From Aerococcus christensenii (lineage in GTDB: Bacteria; Bacillota; Bacilli; Lactobacillales; Aerococcaceae): 64,000 nucleotides of DNA. Of this stretch, positions 42,623-51,289 are shown piece after piece. Where the stretch lies: contig NZ_CP014159.1 of NCBI RefSeq assembly GCF_001543105.1, positions 1,240,001 to 1,304,000 on the forward strand, given 5' to 3'. The first letter of the stretch is position 1, and each line of letters opens with the position of its first letter. The notes under the pieces were generated by a model. That model had not been told where the DNA came from and did no database searches. It worked only from the letters and a program-made list of their open reading frames with translations. A program made the position numbers and the translations under genes.

Positions 42623-42774
42623 CTCTAACTCCTCTTTGTTTGAAATTTTAAGAGATAAAAAGACTTTTTCAAAAGTTTAAGAAAGGACCAAAATTTAGGC
42701 AAAAATGTGTATTTGGTGAGGGAATATGGTAAGATGGCGGCATGAATTATGGTTAAGGACAAAAGGAGATTTTA

Positions 42775-43437
42775 ATGAAAAAGATTATTATTTTTGATAT
42801 GGATGGGACTTTAATTGATTCTGAGACCCCTTATTTAGAAGCTTTGACAGAAGTCTTTAAAAAGTATGGTATTTCATTTACCCGTGAGGAATATGTGGCC
42901 GAGCAAGCAGGTCGGACATTTGATGAGTGCCAAGCGTCGATTATCAGAAAAAGTGGAAACCTAGAGTTAGGTCTTCAAGTTATCAAAGAAACTGGAGCCC
43001 TTCATCAAAAACGTTTTGAAGAAGAAGGCTTTTTGTCTAAACCGGGTTTAATAGAAACTTTAGAGGCTATAAAAGAAAAAGGAATTAAGATGATGGTTGC
43101 TTCTTCATCTACACGGCAATTGGTAGATAAGCGGTTAAAATCATTAGGTATTCAGGGATATTTTAGTGAGATTGTTTCAGGAGACCAAGTCTCGCATTCC
43201 AAACCGCATCCTGAGATTTTTCTTTTGGCACTTGAAAGAAGTGGATGTTCCGCACAGGAAGCTCTCATTGTAGAAGATTCACCATCAGGGGTAGAAGCAG
43301 GACTAAATGCGCACATTGAAACGATTATGGTCCCAGATTTGGTAGAGGCTACTCCTAAGATTCAGGAAGAAGCCCTTGCGGTGGTGCCAGATTTGACAGA
43401 AATTTTGCCTTATCTTGGAGATGAGATAGGGGATTAA
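42775..43437 (+). CDS. HAD-IA hydrolase (beta-phosphoglucomutase-like)
   Basis: A 220-residue HAD subfamily IA phosphatase or mutase: motif I FDMDGTLIDSE, motif II VASSSTRQLV, Lys in HSKPHPEIFL, and motif IV VEDSPSGVEAG. The double-Asp DxDGT pattern, the four-helix cap and the SKPxPEIF motif are typical of beta-phosphoglucomutase and related sugar-phosphate phosphatases. Substrate not evident. ATG behind AAGGAG; monocistronic, ahead of the thi riboswitch. Confidence 0.88.
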   Translation: MKKIIIFDMDGTLIDSETPYLEALTEVFKKYGISFTREEYVAEQAGRTFDECQASIIRKSGNLELGLQVIKETGALHQKRFEEEGFLSKPGLIETLEAIKEKGIKMMVASSSTRQLVDKRLKSLGIQGYFSEIVSGDQVSHSKPHPEIFLLALERSGCSAQEALIVEDSPSGVEAGLNAHIETIMVPDLVEATPKIQEEALAVVPDLTEILPYLGDEIGD

Positions 43438-43512
43438 GTCTTTAAGAAATAAAGTTTTTAGAAGGAAGCAGTGATTTTGAAGACTTGTCTTAAATAAAAG
43501 AAAGCGCTATAC

Positions 43513-43518
43513 TATAAT
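43513..43518 (+). promoter_or_regulatory. -10 element of the thiE operon promoter
   Basis: TATAAT about 15 bases before the riboswitch; the -35 position holds only TTAAAT. Confidence 0.55.
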
Positions 43519-43532
43519 TATAAAGAGATTAA

Positions 43533-43615
43533 ATCAGGGGAGCTTGAAAACAGGCTGAGAGGAAGGTTCATCCTTCGACCCTTTACCTGATGCGGATAAT
43601 GCCGCCGGAGGAAGT
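43533..43615 (+). ncRNA. TPP riboswitch controlling thiE-HAD-thiD-tenA
   Basis: The conserved THI-box pieces appear in order: CAGGGGAGC, GGCTGAGAGG, GACCCTTTACCTGATG, GGATAATGCCG and CCGGAGGAAG. It binds thiamine pyrophosphate and shuts the operon through the terminator that follows. Confidence 0.95.
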
Positions 43616-43630
43616 TATTTTGTTGAACTT

Positions 43631-43663
43631 AAACCGAGGCTCGCTGCAAGTCTCGGTTTTTTT
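43631..43663 (+). terminator. Expression-platform terminator of the thiE-operon riboswitch
   Basis: 8-bp stem AAACCGAG / CTCGGTTT and seven further T, 15 bases after the aptamer. A second perfect hairpin, TTTCTAAAA-CAC-TTTTAGAAA, lies at 43680-43700 before thiE. Confidence 0.88.
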
Positions 43664-43724
43664 ATAAATAAACATGACTTTTCTAAAACACTTTTAGAAA
43701 GGTTGTCAGATAGGAGGAAAAAAA

Positions 43725-44360
43725 GTGGATAAGAAGGATTTACTTTTATATGCAGTGACAGATCGTCGGTGGACAGGAGAAGTCACTCTAGAAGAACAAG
43801 TGGAAGCCGCACTTAAGGGAGGCGTGACCTTCCTCCAATTGCGGGAGAAAGATTTAGGGACAGAAGAATATATTGCTCAAGCTAAGAAGATCAAAGCCTT
43901 AACGGACAAGTATCATGTGCCCTTTGTCATTGATGATAATATAGAGGTCGCTCTAGCAGTAGATGCCGATGGGGTGCATGTTGGTCAATCCGATTTACCA
44001 GCTTCTGAAGTCAGAAAATTAATTGGCCCTAATAAAATATTAGGTGTGTCAGCTAAAACCGTTGAACAAGCCCTTAAAGCAGAAGCAGCTGGTGCGGATT
44101 ATTTAGGCTCTGGAGCCGTGTTTGAGACCACAACGAAACCAGGGACTCCAACCTTACCTCATGAAACCTTACAAGCTATTTGTCAAGCGGTTTCCATTCC
44201 AGTGGTTGCCATTGGTGGGATTACTCCAGAGAACTTATTAACACTCAAAGGGGCAGATGTTGCAGGCGTAGCGATCATTTCGGCTATTTTTGGGGTCAAG
44301 GATATTGAAGGCCGTTGTCGGAAACTTTTAGAGCTTAGTCGTGAATTGGTTCAAGCATGA
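43725..44360 (+). CDS. thiE: Thiamine-phosphate synthase
   Basis: A 211-residue TIM-barrel enzyme joining HMP-PP and thiazole phosphate to thiamine phosphate: LQLREKD, VIDDNIEVALAVDADGVHVGQSDLPA, SGAVFETTTKPG and VAIGGITPEN. GTG start at 43725, 9 bases after AGGAGG. It overlaps the next gene by 4 bases (ATGA). Confidence 0.95.
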   Translation: MDKKDLLLYAVTDRRWTGEVTLEEQVEAALKGGVTFLQLREKDLGTEEYIAQAKKIKALTDKYHVPFVIDDNIEVALAVDADGVHVGQSDLPASEVRKLIGPNKILGVSAKTVEQALKAEAAGADYLGSGAVFETTTKPGTPTLPHETLQAICQAVSIPVVAIGGITPENLLTLKGADVAGVAIISAIFGVKDIEGRCRKLLELSRELVQA

Positions 44361-45019
44361 ATTTAAGGGGTGCTATTTTTGATTTTGATGGAACCTTGTA
44401 TGATTCCATGGCCATTTGGGAGGATTTAGGAGCAGATTACTTAAGATCACTGGGAAAGGAGCCGGCTTCTGATTTGCGAGAGCAGCTTCGAACAATGAGT
44501 TTAGATCAATCAGCGATCTATTTAAATGAGAGGTATGCGCTCCATCTATCTAAGGAAGCCATTATTCAAGGAATTAATGATCAAATTCGTTCCTATTATG
44601 TCTCTAAAGTTTTACCCAAAGCACATGTACGTGATTTTTTACAAGAACTCAAAGAAGCGGATGTCAAGATGGTGATTGCTACAGCAACTGATAAACCCTT
44701 AATTGAGAGTGCCTTGGAACGGTGTGGCTTAACCACTTATTTTTCAGAGATTTTGAGCTGTTCAGGTGTTGGCTTTGGAAAAGATCAGCCAATGATTTAT
44801 CAGAAAGCTTTAGAAAGTTTAGAAACGATTAAAAGTGAAACGTTAGTGTTTGAAGATGCTTTTCACGCTGCCCAAACTGCAAAATCAGCTGGTTTTGTGG
44901 TTTGTGGGGTGTATGATGCTTTTGAACCTAAACAAGAAGAACTCAAAAGTTTAGCGGATTACTATCTCATTGATTTTTCGCAATTTTTAAAAAAAATTGA
45001 GAGAGGAGTTTTGAAATGA
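44357..45019 (+). CDS. HAD hydrolase in the thiamine operon, candidate thiamine-phosphate phosphatase
   Basis: A 220-residue HAD-IA protein: motif I FDFDGTLYDSM, motif II IATATDKPLIESAL, Lys in GFGKDQPMIYQKAL, motif IV VFEDAFHAAQTAKSAG. It is embedded by 4-base overlaps between thiE and thiD, so it is translationally coupled to both. No ThiL (thiamine-phosphate kinase) is seen in the region; a phosphatase that makes thiamine from thiamine phosphate, followed by a thiamine pyrophosphokinase elsewhere, would fit. An HMP-phosphate or thiazole-phosphate phosphatase is the alternative. The HAD family is certain, the substrate is inference. Confidence 0.85.
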   Translation: MNLRGAIFDFDGTLYDSMAIWEDLGADYLRSLGKEPASDLREQLRTMSLDQSAIYLNERYALHLSKEAIIQGINDQIRSYYVSKVLPKAHVRDFLQELKEADVKMVIATATDKPLIESALERCGLTTYFSEILSCSGVGFGKDQPMIYQKALESLETIKSETLVFEDAFHAAQTAKSAGFVVCGVYDAFEPKQEELKSLADYYLIDFSQFLKKIERGVLK

Positions 45020-45819
45020 AAACAGCATTATCAATCGCAGGGAGTGACTCAAGTGGGGGCGCAGGTATTCAAGCTGATTTGAAGGCAATGAGCTTTAATG
45101 GCGTTTTTGCTATGAGTGCGATTACTGCCTTAACCGCCCAAAATACAACAGGAGTAACAGGAATTTTAAATGTGTCGCCGGAATTCTTAAAGGAACAGCT
45201 GGATGCTGTTTTCACGGATATCTATCCAGATGCCGTCAAAATTGGGATGGTTTCGAATGTGGAATTAATCCAAGCCATTGCAGAACGTTTGAACCACTAT
45301 CAAGCCAAACATATTGTTTTAGATCCTGTGATGGTAGCTACCTCTGGGTCTAATTTACTTGAAAGTGATGCGGTAGTGGCTTTAAGAAAGGAACTATTTC
45401 CTTTAGCGGAAGTTGTAACGCCTAATATTTTAGAAGCTGAAACACTCGCTCAAATGTCTGTTAAAGATGAAGAGAGTATGGTAGCTGCTGGTAAGAAAAT
45501 TAGCGAAACCTATGGCTGTGCGGTATTGGTAAAAGGCGGACATCGTGTAAATGATGCCAACGATCTCTTATACCACAATGGAGATTATCAATGGTTTAAG
45601 GGAGAGAGAATTGATACCAATAATACGCATGGAACAGGGTGTACCTTATCCAGTGCGATCGCTGCTAATTTAGCAAAAGGGTTTGATTTAGCAACATCTA
45701 TTGACCGGGCAAAAGGCTATATCTCATCTGCTTTGGCAGACGGCTTAGATTTAGGCAAAGGAAGCGGCCCATTGAATCATGCCTTTGATTTAAAAGGAGA
45801 ATGGAAAAAAGAGGCCTAA
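45016..45819 (+). CDS. thiD: Hydroxymethylpyrimidine/phosphomethylpyrimidine kinase
   Basis: A 267-residue ribokinase-fold kinase: SIAGSDSSGGAGIQADLKAMS, KIGMVSN, LDPVMVATSG, TPNILEAE, LVKGGH and the anion-hole/base motif NNTHGTGCTLSSAIAANLAKG. It phosphorylates HMP twice to HMP-PP for ThiE. It lacks the fused ThiE or TenA domain some species have. Overlaps the HAD gene by 4 bases and is followed by tenA after 1 base. Confidence 0.95.
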   Translation: MKTALSIAGSDSSGGAGIQADLKAMSFNGVFAMSAITALTAQNTTGVTGILNVSPEFLKEQLDAVFTDIYPDAVKIGMVSNVELIQAIAERLNHYQAKHIVLDPVMVATSGSNLLESDAVVALRKELFPLAEVVTPNILEAETLAQMSVKDEESMVAAGKKISETYGCAVLVKGGHRVNDANDLLYHNGDYQWFKGERIDTNNTHGTGCTLSSAIAANLAKGFDLATSIDRAKGYISSALADGLDLGKGSGPLNHAFDLKGEWKKEA

Positions 45820-45820
45820 C

Positions 45821-46489
45821 ATGAATTTTACGGAACGTTTATTAGAGAAAACCATTGATATTTGGGAAGAATACTATAAGCATCCCTTTGTTTTAGGTAT
45901 CCAAAATGGAAACTTGGATCATGCGAAATTTCGCTACTATATCCTCCAAGACTATCTCTATCTAGAAGAATATTTGAAAGTCTTTGCTTTAGGGGTAGCC
46001 AAATCACGGAGCGCGGAAACCTGTCATTTGTTTGCGGGATATATCGAAAATATTACGCATTCAGAGATGGATATTCACCGGGGCTATATGGGAGAATTGG
46101 AGATTAGTGCAGAAGAATTGCAACATGCCAAGAGAGCTTTGGATAATTTATCTTATACTTCTTATATGCTACGGTTAGGCTATGAAGAAGATGAATTAGC
46201 TATTTTGATCTCGATTTTGGCCTGCGCTTTGAGTTATGAATATATTGGTAAGCGTATTGTCAAAAATAATCCCGCTATTTTAGAAGATCCTTTCTTTGGA
46301 CCTTGGGTAGCCGGTTATAGCAGTGAGGATTACACGCGAGAGAATCTGCTTTTGATTGAACAAGTGGAACGTTTGGCTAAAGGCTGTGATGAAGAGAGAT
46401 TAGACTATTTAACTGAAATATTTGTCAACTGCTCCGCCTATGAATTAGAATTTTGGAATTTTTCATGGAAAGGTGAAAATAAAGCTTAG
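45821..46489 (+). CDS. tenA: TenA aminopyrimidine aminohydrolase
   Basis: A 222-residue all-helical TenA: HPFVLGIQNGNLDHAKFRYYILQDYLYLEEYLKVFALGVAKS at the N-terminus, the catalytic cysteine in ILACALSYEYIG near 133, and WVAGYSSEDY. It converts amino-HMP, released by thiamine breakdown, to HMP for ThiD. Last gene of the operon. Confidence 0.94.
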   Translation: MNFTERLLEKTIDIWEEYYKHPFVLGIQNGNLDHAKFRYYILQDYLYLEEYLKVFALGVAKSRSAETCHLFAGYIENITHSEMDIHRGYMGELEISAEELQHAKRALDNLSYTSYMLRLGYEEDELAILISILACALSYEYIGKRIVKNNPAILEDPFFGPWVAGYSSEDYTRENLLLIEQVERLAKGCDEERLDYLTEIFVNCSAYELEFWNFSWKGENKA

Positions 46490-46562
46490 AAAGATTGTTA
46501 GTATATGATTCATCGATATTAAACGATCTCTGAAAAATTAAGGGGCGATTAAATGAAAGTTT

Positions 46563-46603
46563 ATCCCAGGCTACTTGGAAGATCCGGTAGTCTGGGATTT
46601 TTT
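46563..46603 (+). terminator. Terminator of the thiE-HAD-thiD-tenA operon
   Basis: 12-bp stem ATCCCAGGCTAC / GTAGTCTGGGAT (one wobble) and six T. Confidence 0.92.
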
Positions 46604-46689
46604 GGTGGAGGGGGGTGTTCCAAGAGGCTTACTAGAGTAAAAGATCTCTAAAGGAAACTTGAGGAGGGAGTATTTTAGAAACTAATGAA

Positions 46690-46731
46690 CCAAAAGAAAA
46701 CCCAAGTTGAACGCGGAAGTTCTACTTGGGT
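46690..46731 (-). terminator. Terminator of the M20 hydrolase gene
   Basis: Stem CCCAAGT / ACTTGGG with a 16-base loop; on the minus strand it is followed by TTTTCTTTT. Confidence 0.75.
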
Positions 46732-46763
46732 AGGATGATTAATTAGCTGAAGAATGAGCAAGA

Positions 46764-48032
46764 TTAGCGTTTTTGATTACACCAATCGAGAATGAAGGCG
46801 CCTATAATTTGGGTAAATTCAAGAAGTTCTTGGCGACTGCTGGACTCATTTAAGGCGTGGGCTTCCTTCATTTCACCTGGTCCAAAACAAACGACAGGAA
46901 TGTTGAAAGGTGTGAACCAACCGGAATCTGAAACTGATGGAGACATGCCGATGACAGGATCTTCTCCTTTGATATTTTGGTAGGCTTTGACTAAATGTTT
47001 AAAGCCAGGGTGATCTTGATTGAGTTCTAAAGCGGGGAAAATTTCTCCCTTATCTTCTGCCATGGAGCGCCCTCCCCATTCCACAATTGGAGGATTGTCA
47101 CGCATCCATGGGTCTGCTTGGGCAACCTTTTGAATATGCTCCGTGACTTCCTTGGTGATATCTTCGACTTTTTCGTTCGGGTAAAAGTGAACGGTAAACC
47201 ATAGGGAGCAGGTGTCTGCAATAAAGGCAGGATTACGTCCGCCTTCAATATAAGCGGGGTTGATGGTGTTGCTACCGGCGGCGAATTCAGGGTAAGACTT
47301 GGTGACGGCCCAGTAACGTTCAAGTTCTTGAAGGCCTTCAATGAGTTTGACCATTTTTTCAACGGTGCTAAAACCTTTTAAGCCACCTCCTGCATGAATT
47401 AAGTTGCGGCGGTTGCCATCATGAAAGACTTTATCTGTCTTTAATTTGATCCAACCGGTGATACAACCCCCTTGCCCCCAAATTTTTAATTCAGAGGTAT
47501 CACTGACAATAGCGTAGTCAGCGCCATATCCCTTTTCTAAGATCTCTCGGGTACCCGCTTCTCCAGATTCTTCTCCGACGACAGAATGGAAGAGGAGGTC
47601 TCCTTTTAGGGGAATGCCTTCTTCTTTGAGAAGTTTAAAAAGAAAGAGATCTGCTGCAATAGCGGCTTTCATATCGCTGGTGCCTCGACCGTAGAGACGG
47701 CCATCTTTTTGAGTGAGTTGGAAAGGTGGGGAGGTCCAGTCTTTTTCATCCCCTACAGGAGCAACGTCTACATGGCCGTTTAAAACCAGACTGTGGTAGT
47801 TGGTACTGTCCGTTCCTTTCTTGCAGCCAACAAGGAGTTCATCTTTTTGGAAGAATGGCCAGTGGTCGACTTCAAAATCTTGGTCTGTTAAGTATTGTCT
47901 AACGAATGCTTGAATGGGTTGCGTGTTTCTGGCAGGTGGGCTCACTGTTTCAAAACGAATGAGTTGGTCGAGTAAGTCTAATAATTGATCGAATCTATCT
48001 TCGATCAATTGTGAGAGTTGTCCTTTATCCAT
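46764..48032 (-). CDS. M20-family deacylase, candidate formylaminopyrimidine deformylase (YlmB-like)
   Basis: About 422 residues of the ArgE/DapE/ACY1/CPG2 (M20) family. Zinc ligands and catalytic residues appear in LNGHVDVAP, GRGTSDMKAAIA, VVGEESGEAG and, at the end, HALNESSSRQE; the lid domain has the HAGGG motif. The length fits YlmB of Bacillus (N-formyl-amino-HMP deformylase), and the gene sits 72 bases behind thiM on the same strand, with tenA converging on it. YlmB makes the substrate of TenA, so the context supports this role; an ordinary acyl-amino-acid deacylase cannot be excluded. Start at 48032 follows AGGAGG. Confidence 0.8.
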   Translation of the reverse strand: MDKGQLSQLIEDRFDQLLDLLDQLIRFETVSPPARNTQPIQAFVRQYLTDQDFEVDHWPFFQKDELLVGCKKGTDSTNYHSLVLNGHVDVAPVGDEKDWTSPPFQLTQKDGRLYGRGTSDMKAAIAADLFLFKLLKEEGIPLKGDLLFHSVVGEESGEAGTREILEKGYGADYAIVSDTSELKIWGQGGCITGWIKLKTDKVFHDGNRRNLIHAGGGLKGFSTVEKMVKLIEGLQELERYWAVTKSYPEFAAGSNTINPAYIEGGRNPAFIADTCSLWFTVHFYPNEKVEDITKEVTEHIQKVAQADPWMRDNPPIVEWGGRSMAEDKGEIFPALELNQDHPGFKHLVKAYQNIKGEDPVIGMSPSVSDSGWFTPFNIPVVCFGPGEMKEAHALNESSSRQELLEFTQIIGAFILDWCNQKR

Positions 48033-48059
48033 AAGGAACCTCCTAATCATTTTTTTGAA

Positions 48060-48087
48060 AACAGCCGCATCTTACGGTGCGACTGTT
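48060..48087 (-). terminator. Intercistronic hairpin between thiM and the M20 gene
   Basis: 10-bp stem AACAGTCGCA / TGCGGCTGTT (one G-T pair) followed by TTC on the minus strand. It is a weak terminator or an mRNA stability element that would lower expression of the second gene. Confidence 0.55.
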
Positions 48088-48104
48088 GGCAATACATTAA
48101 TAAA

Positions 48105-48938
48105 TTACAAAGTGACGAAATCAAACGAATTATGAGCGATGTCTTCAGCACTCGCAAGATAAAGTTCATCAATAAATTGAGGTTGGAAGCTTCCTGGAGC
48201 TTTAACTTTCGCTTCCGCACGGCTGCCTGCTAAGTTAAATACCTGGCAAGCAGTCAAAGCTGCAATGAAAGGATCTGCCACGCAAGCATAGACAGCAGTG
48301 ACACCCCCTAAGGAACACCCAGCTCCTGTGATTTTGCCCATGAAGGAGGAGCCACCATGAGAATGGGCAATGTGGTGACCATCTGTGACGAGATCAGTTT
48401 TACCAGATACAGAAACTGCGCCACCTGTGTAGAGAGCGAGGGCAAGTGCCGCTTCTGTAGCTTGGTCCACACTTTCTGTGGAGTCCACGCCACGTACTTT
48501 GGATTCAGAAGGATGATCGAGAAGGTGCCAGAGATGAGCAAGCGCAATCACTTCTGAGGCATTTCCGCGAATAATAGAAGGTTTATAAGGCTTGAAGTCA
48601 TTTAAAAGTTTGGTACGTAATTCTCCAATCCCTATAGCCACGGGGTCGACTACCCAATTTTTACCGAGTTCGTGTAGCTTGGCGGCAGTTTGAGGGAGTG
48701 TTTCTTCGTAAATAGGGAAGATTGTTCCGACGTTTATATACATAGCTTGAGCAATATTGGCCATCGTTTTGCCTTCATCAGGCATATAGACCATGGCAGC
48801 AGAGCCTCCTACAGCGATTTGAGTATTGGCGACAAAATTAATAGTCACCGTATTAGTGATGGAAGGAGCCATAGGATTAGTTGACTTGACTTGATGAACA
48901 GCTTCAATGATAGCAGCTTGAACTTCTTCTTTTTTCAT
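48105..48938 (-). CDS. thiM: Hydroxyethylthiazole kinase
   Basis: A 277-residue ribokinase-like kinase of the ThiM type: SITNTVTINFVANTQIAVGGSAAM, VVDPVAIG, IRGNASEVIALAH, VSGKTDLVTDG and the catalytic-Cys/anion-hole motif GAGCSLGGVTAVY. It phosphorylates thiazole alcohol for ThiE. It is preceded by its own TPP riboswitch and AGGAGG. Confidence 0.95.
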   Translation of the reverse strand: MKKEEVQAAIIEAVHQVKSTNPMAPSITNTVTINFVANTQIAVGGSAAMVYMPDEGKTMANIAQAMYINVGTIFPIYEETLPQTAAKLHELGKNWVVDPVAIGIGELRTKLLNDFKPYKPSIIRGNASEVIALAHLWHLLDHPSESKVRGVDSTESVDQATEAALALALYTGGAVSVSGKTDLVTDGHHIAHSHGGSSFMGKITGAGCSLGGVTAVYACVADPFIAALTACQVFNLAGSRAEAKVKAPGSFQPQFIDELYLASAEDIAHNSFDFVTL

Positions 48939-48997
48939 AACATGTAGCCTCCTGTAAGAAAAGTTAAATAATGAGTAGAGGAGAACGGTGCTCTATT

Positions 48998-49024
48998 AAA
49001 AAAGCTCCCAAGCGAATTGGGAGC
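48998..49024 (-). terminator. Expression-platform terminator of the thiM riboswitch
   Basis: Perfect 8-bp stem GCTCCCAA / TTGGGAGC and, on the minus strand, six T. Confidence 0.92.
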
Positions 49025-49034
49025 AGAGCTTCGA

Positions 49035-49112
49035 TTGCTTCCTTCGCTTGTCTTAACAAACAGGTTCAAAGGGTTAGGCGGCAGCCTTCTCAACCAAAAC
49101 GGTACCCCTGCA
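49035..49112 (-). ncRNA. TPP riboswitch controlling thiM
   Basis: On the minus strand: AGGGGTACC, TTGAGAAGGCTG (a TTGAGA variant of CTGAGA), TAACCCTTGAACCTG, a P5 arm TTTGTTAAGACAAGCG and GAAGGAAGC. It follows the THI-box order, with some departures in the P5 loop region. It ends in a riboswitch-type terminator. Confidence 0.85.
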
Positions 49113-49128
49113 ATTCATTATCATTTTT

Positions 49129-49157
49129 ATTTTACCTTGAAAAGGCTTTCGTATCAA
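49129..49157 (-). promoter_or_regulatory. Promoter of thiM
   Basis: On the minus strand TTGATA, 17-base spacer, TAAAAT, 17 bases before the riboswitch. Confidence 0.8.
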
Positions 49158-49166
49158 GTAGACAGC

Positions 49167-49874
49167 TTAAATTTTAATTAATCCTAAAGCAAGTGCAATC
49201 ACAGGGAGTCCCACACCTACGAGAATATCCATGAAGTGAACTTTCATAACCAGGTACTGGGTTCTTAATTCTGATATGCCTTTAGCTTCCATAGCCTTAG
49301 CAAGGCAATCGGACCAATTAATGGTTCGAACTAAGAGGGTGAATAGAGGCTTGGAGGAGAAAGGTGAGACCTTAATCCCGCGAATTTGATAGCTGAGTTT
49401 TGTTACTTCATAGTCGTGTTTGAGGGTAGGGAGTAAATGCAAGGCTGCTAAAACGCCGTAAGCGAGTTTAACAGAAATGTGGCATTGTTGCATAAAACTT
49501 GTGACTAATTCTAAGCTATCATTGGTTAAACTGTAAGCTAATCCGATTAATCCGTAGGCATACAAGCGACTCCCTAGGACTAGCCCATTTTCGAACGCTG
49601 GGGAAAGAACGTCATCAATAACGACTGCGCTATGATCCGCAATACTTTCAGCATAAAATTTCCAACCAGAAACAAAGAAACTAATCGCTAATATGGTAAT
49701 AGGTAAGAGAGCTATCCCTAAGGTTTTCCAGCTCACACGTTTTGAAGTAATTAAACAAAGGAGACCAAATAGACAAAAGATGCTATTTAAGTGCCAGTTA
49801 GAAAAGAAACCTAAAATAATGGAAGTCGCCATGAAAGAAAAAGTCTTAATGGTAGGATTAAAATGATCAATCAT
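49167..49874 (-). CDS. ykoC: ECF transporter transmembrane (T) component, HMP/thiamine system
   Basis: A 235-residue EcfT/CbiQ-type protein: DHFNPTIKTFSFMATSIIL at the N-terminus, four to five membrane helices, and coupling-helix motifs at the end (YQIRGIK, an A-x-E-A-K-G variant MEAKGI). It links the S component to the ATPase. Encoded with ykoE and ykoD, overlapping ykoD by 4 bases. Confidence 0.88.
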   Translation of the reverse strand: MIDHFNPTIKTFSFMATSIILGFFSNWHLNSIFCLFGLLCLITSKRVSWKTLGIALLPITILAISFFVSGWKFYAESIADHSAVVIDDVLSPAFENGLVLGSRLYAYGLIGLAYSLTNDSLELVTSFMQQCHISVKLAYGVLAALHLLPTLKHDYEVTKLSYQIRGIKVSPFSSKPLFTLLVRTINWSDCLAKAMEAKGISELRTQYLVMKVHFMDILVGVGLPVIALALGLIKI

Positions 49875-51289
49875 GAGACCACACTCACTTTCTTATTTTC
49901 CATTCGTAATTCTATATCTGCGTAAGCCTCCACCAGTCGACGATCATGACTAGTGAAGCAACACGTTACGCCATGTCGGCATAAGTCTTGAAGCTGGGCC
50001 ATTAATTTGGCGGCGTTTTGCCAGTCTTGACCGTAAGTGGGTTCATCCACAAGAAGTAATTTTTGCCCATGGAGAAGAAGGCAAATAACCGCTAAACGAC
50101 GTTGTTCTCCCTGACTGAGGGTCCACGGGGAGCGGCTCTTATCGTTTAGAAGTTTATAGTGTTCGAGAAGGTCACGACCTCGTTTTTCTTCTTCTTTAGA
50201 TGTGCCGACAAGAACTTCATCTAAGACCCGGTTAGTGACAAATTGAAGAGAAGGATCTTGGAAGACCAGCCCGATCTCTCCAAAAAAGGTGGAAGGTTTG
50301 ACTTTCTTTAAGTCTTTATCTTCATAGGTGATCGTTCCTTGATAGGAGCATTGACCTAAAATTGCTTTAAATAAGGTGCTCTTTCCACACCCACTTTGTC
50401 CACACAGAGCAATGAGTTTTTCTTTGGGGAAGGAGAAAGAAGCGTCTTGAAGAATAATTTTTTCTCCTTGAGAGGAGTGAAAGCGAATTGTGAGGTCTTT
50501 TGCTTCTAGAAGAGGCGATGTAGTAGATTTTATTTTGGGAGCAGGTTCGCTTTTACCTAGTAAACCAGCCTTAAAAAATAAATCTTGAGTAGTGGATGAG
50601 TAGAAATCTGTGACTGAGGTAAGGTTAGCATTCTCTAAGACATAGAAACGTTGGGCGTCCTGCCAGAGGTCTAGCCTGTGGTCAATCACAAGAAAAGTTT
50701 TGCCTTCTGCTAGTCGTTGTTGAATTAAGCCTTGTAAGAATTCAATAGCATCGTCATCAAGATTTGAGAAAGGCTCGTCTAAGACATAACAACCAGGATC
50801 CATAATATCTAAACAACAGAAAGCTGCGCGTTGTAATTCGCCACCTGAAAGAGAAGAAAAAGGTTGATCTAAGTAAGATTCTAATTGGTGAATCTCTACA
50901 TAACGTGCAATGATCTGTGGCATTTGAGAAGGAGGGACGAGTAGATTTTCTAAAATAAAAATAAGTTCTTCCCGCAAAGTATTCATACAAAAGGATAAGC
51001 GGGCGTTTTGGAAGGACACAGCGATTTGGCGAAGACGCTCTTTATCTGAAAAATCTGCAAGATTTTGTCCCTCCCAGGTTAATTCTTCAACTTGTAGTTT
51101 TCCTCCATGAAGAGGGTAGTAACCACTTAAAATAGCAGCTAATGTACTTTTGCCACTGCCACTAGCCCCACACAGGAGAACGAGTTCTCCTGGCTGAGCT
51201 TGAAGCTGAATGTTTTTGAGGAAAGTGACTTTACGTTTGGTAAAAGTCAGATTTTGGATGACTAATCCATTATTCCTCGTCGTCATCAT
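49871..51289 (-). CDS. ykoD: ECF transporter dual ATPase, HMP/thiamine system
   Basis: A 472-residue fusion of two ABC ATPases. NBD1: GASGSGKST, LSGGELQR, YVLDEPFSNLD. NBD2: GQSGCGKST, LSQGEQRRLA, LLVDEPTYGQD, TSHDRRL. It matches YkoD, which carries both NBDs in one chain, and powers uptake of the thiamine pyrimidine moiety. It overlaps ykoE by 20 bases at its start and ykoC by 4 bases. Confidence 0.92.
   Translation of the reverse strand: MMTTRNNGLVIQNLTFTKRKVTFLKNIQLQAQPGELVLLCGASGSGKSTLAAILSGYYPLHGGKLQVEELTWEGQNLADFSDKERLRQIAVSFQNARLSFCMNTLREELIFILENLLVPPSQMPQIIARYVEIHQLESYLDQPFSSLSGGELQRAAFCCLDIMDPGCYVLDEPFSNLDDDAIEFLQGLIQQRLAEGKTFLVIDHRLDLWQDAQRFYVLENANLTSVTDFYSSTTQDLFFKAGLLGKSEPAPKIKSTTSPLLEAKDLTIRFHSSQGEKIILQDASFSFPKEKLIALCGQSGCGKSTLFKAILGQCSYQGTITYEDKDLKKVKPSTFFGEIGLVFQDPSLQFVTNRVLDEVLVGTSKEEEKRGRDLLEHYKLLNDKSRSPWTLSQGEQRRLAVICLLLHGQKLLLVDEPTYGQDWQNAAKLMAQLQDLCRHGVTCCFTSHDRRLVEAYADIELRMENKKVSVVS

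Noticed and set aside
43502-43515. Possible cre site before the thiE riboswitch
   Set aside because: GAAAGCGCTATAC breaks the consensus at the first T and the last CA.
49071-49082. Possible tRNA T-loop (GGTTCAAAGGG on the plus strand)
   Set aside because: No cloverleaf around it; the region is the minus-strand TPP riboswitch before thiM.
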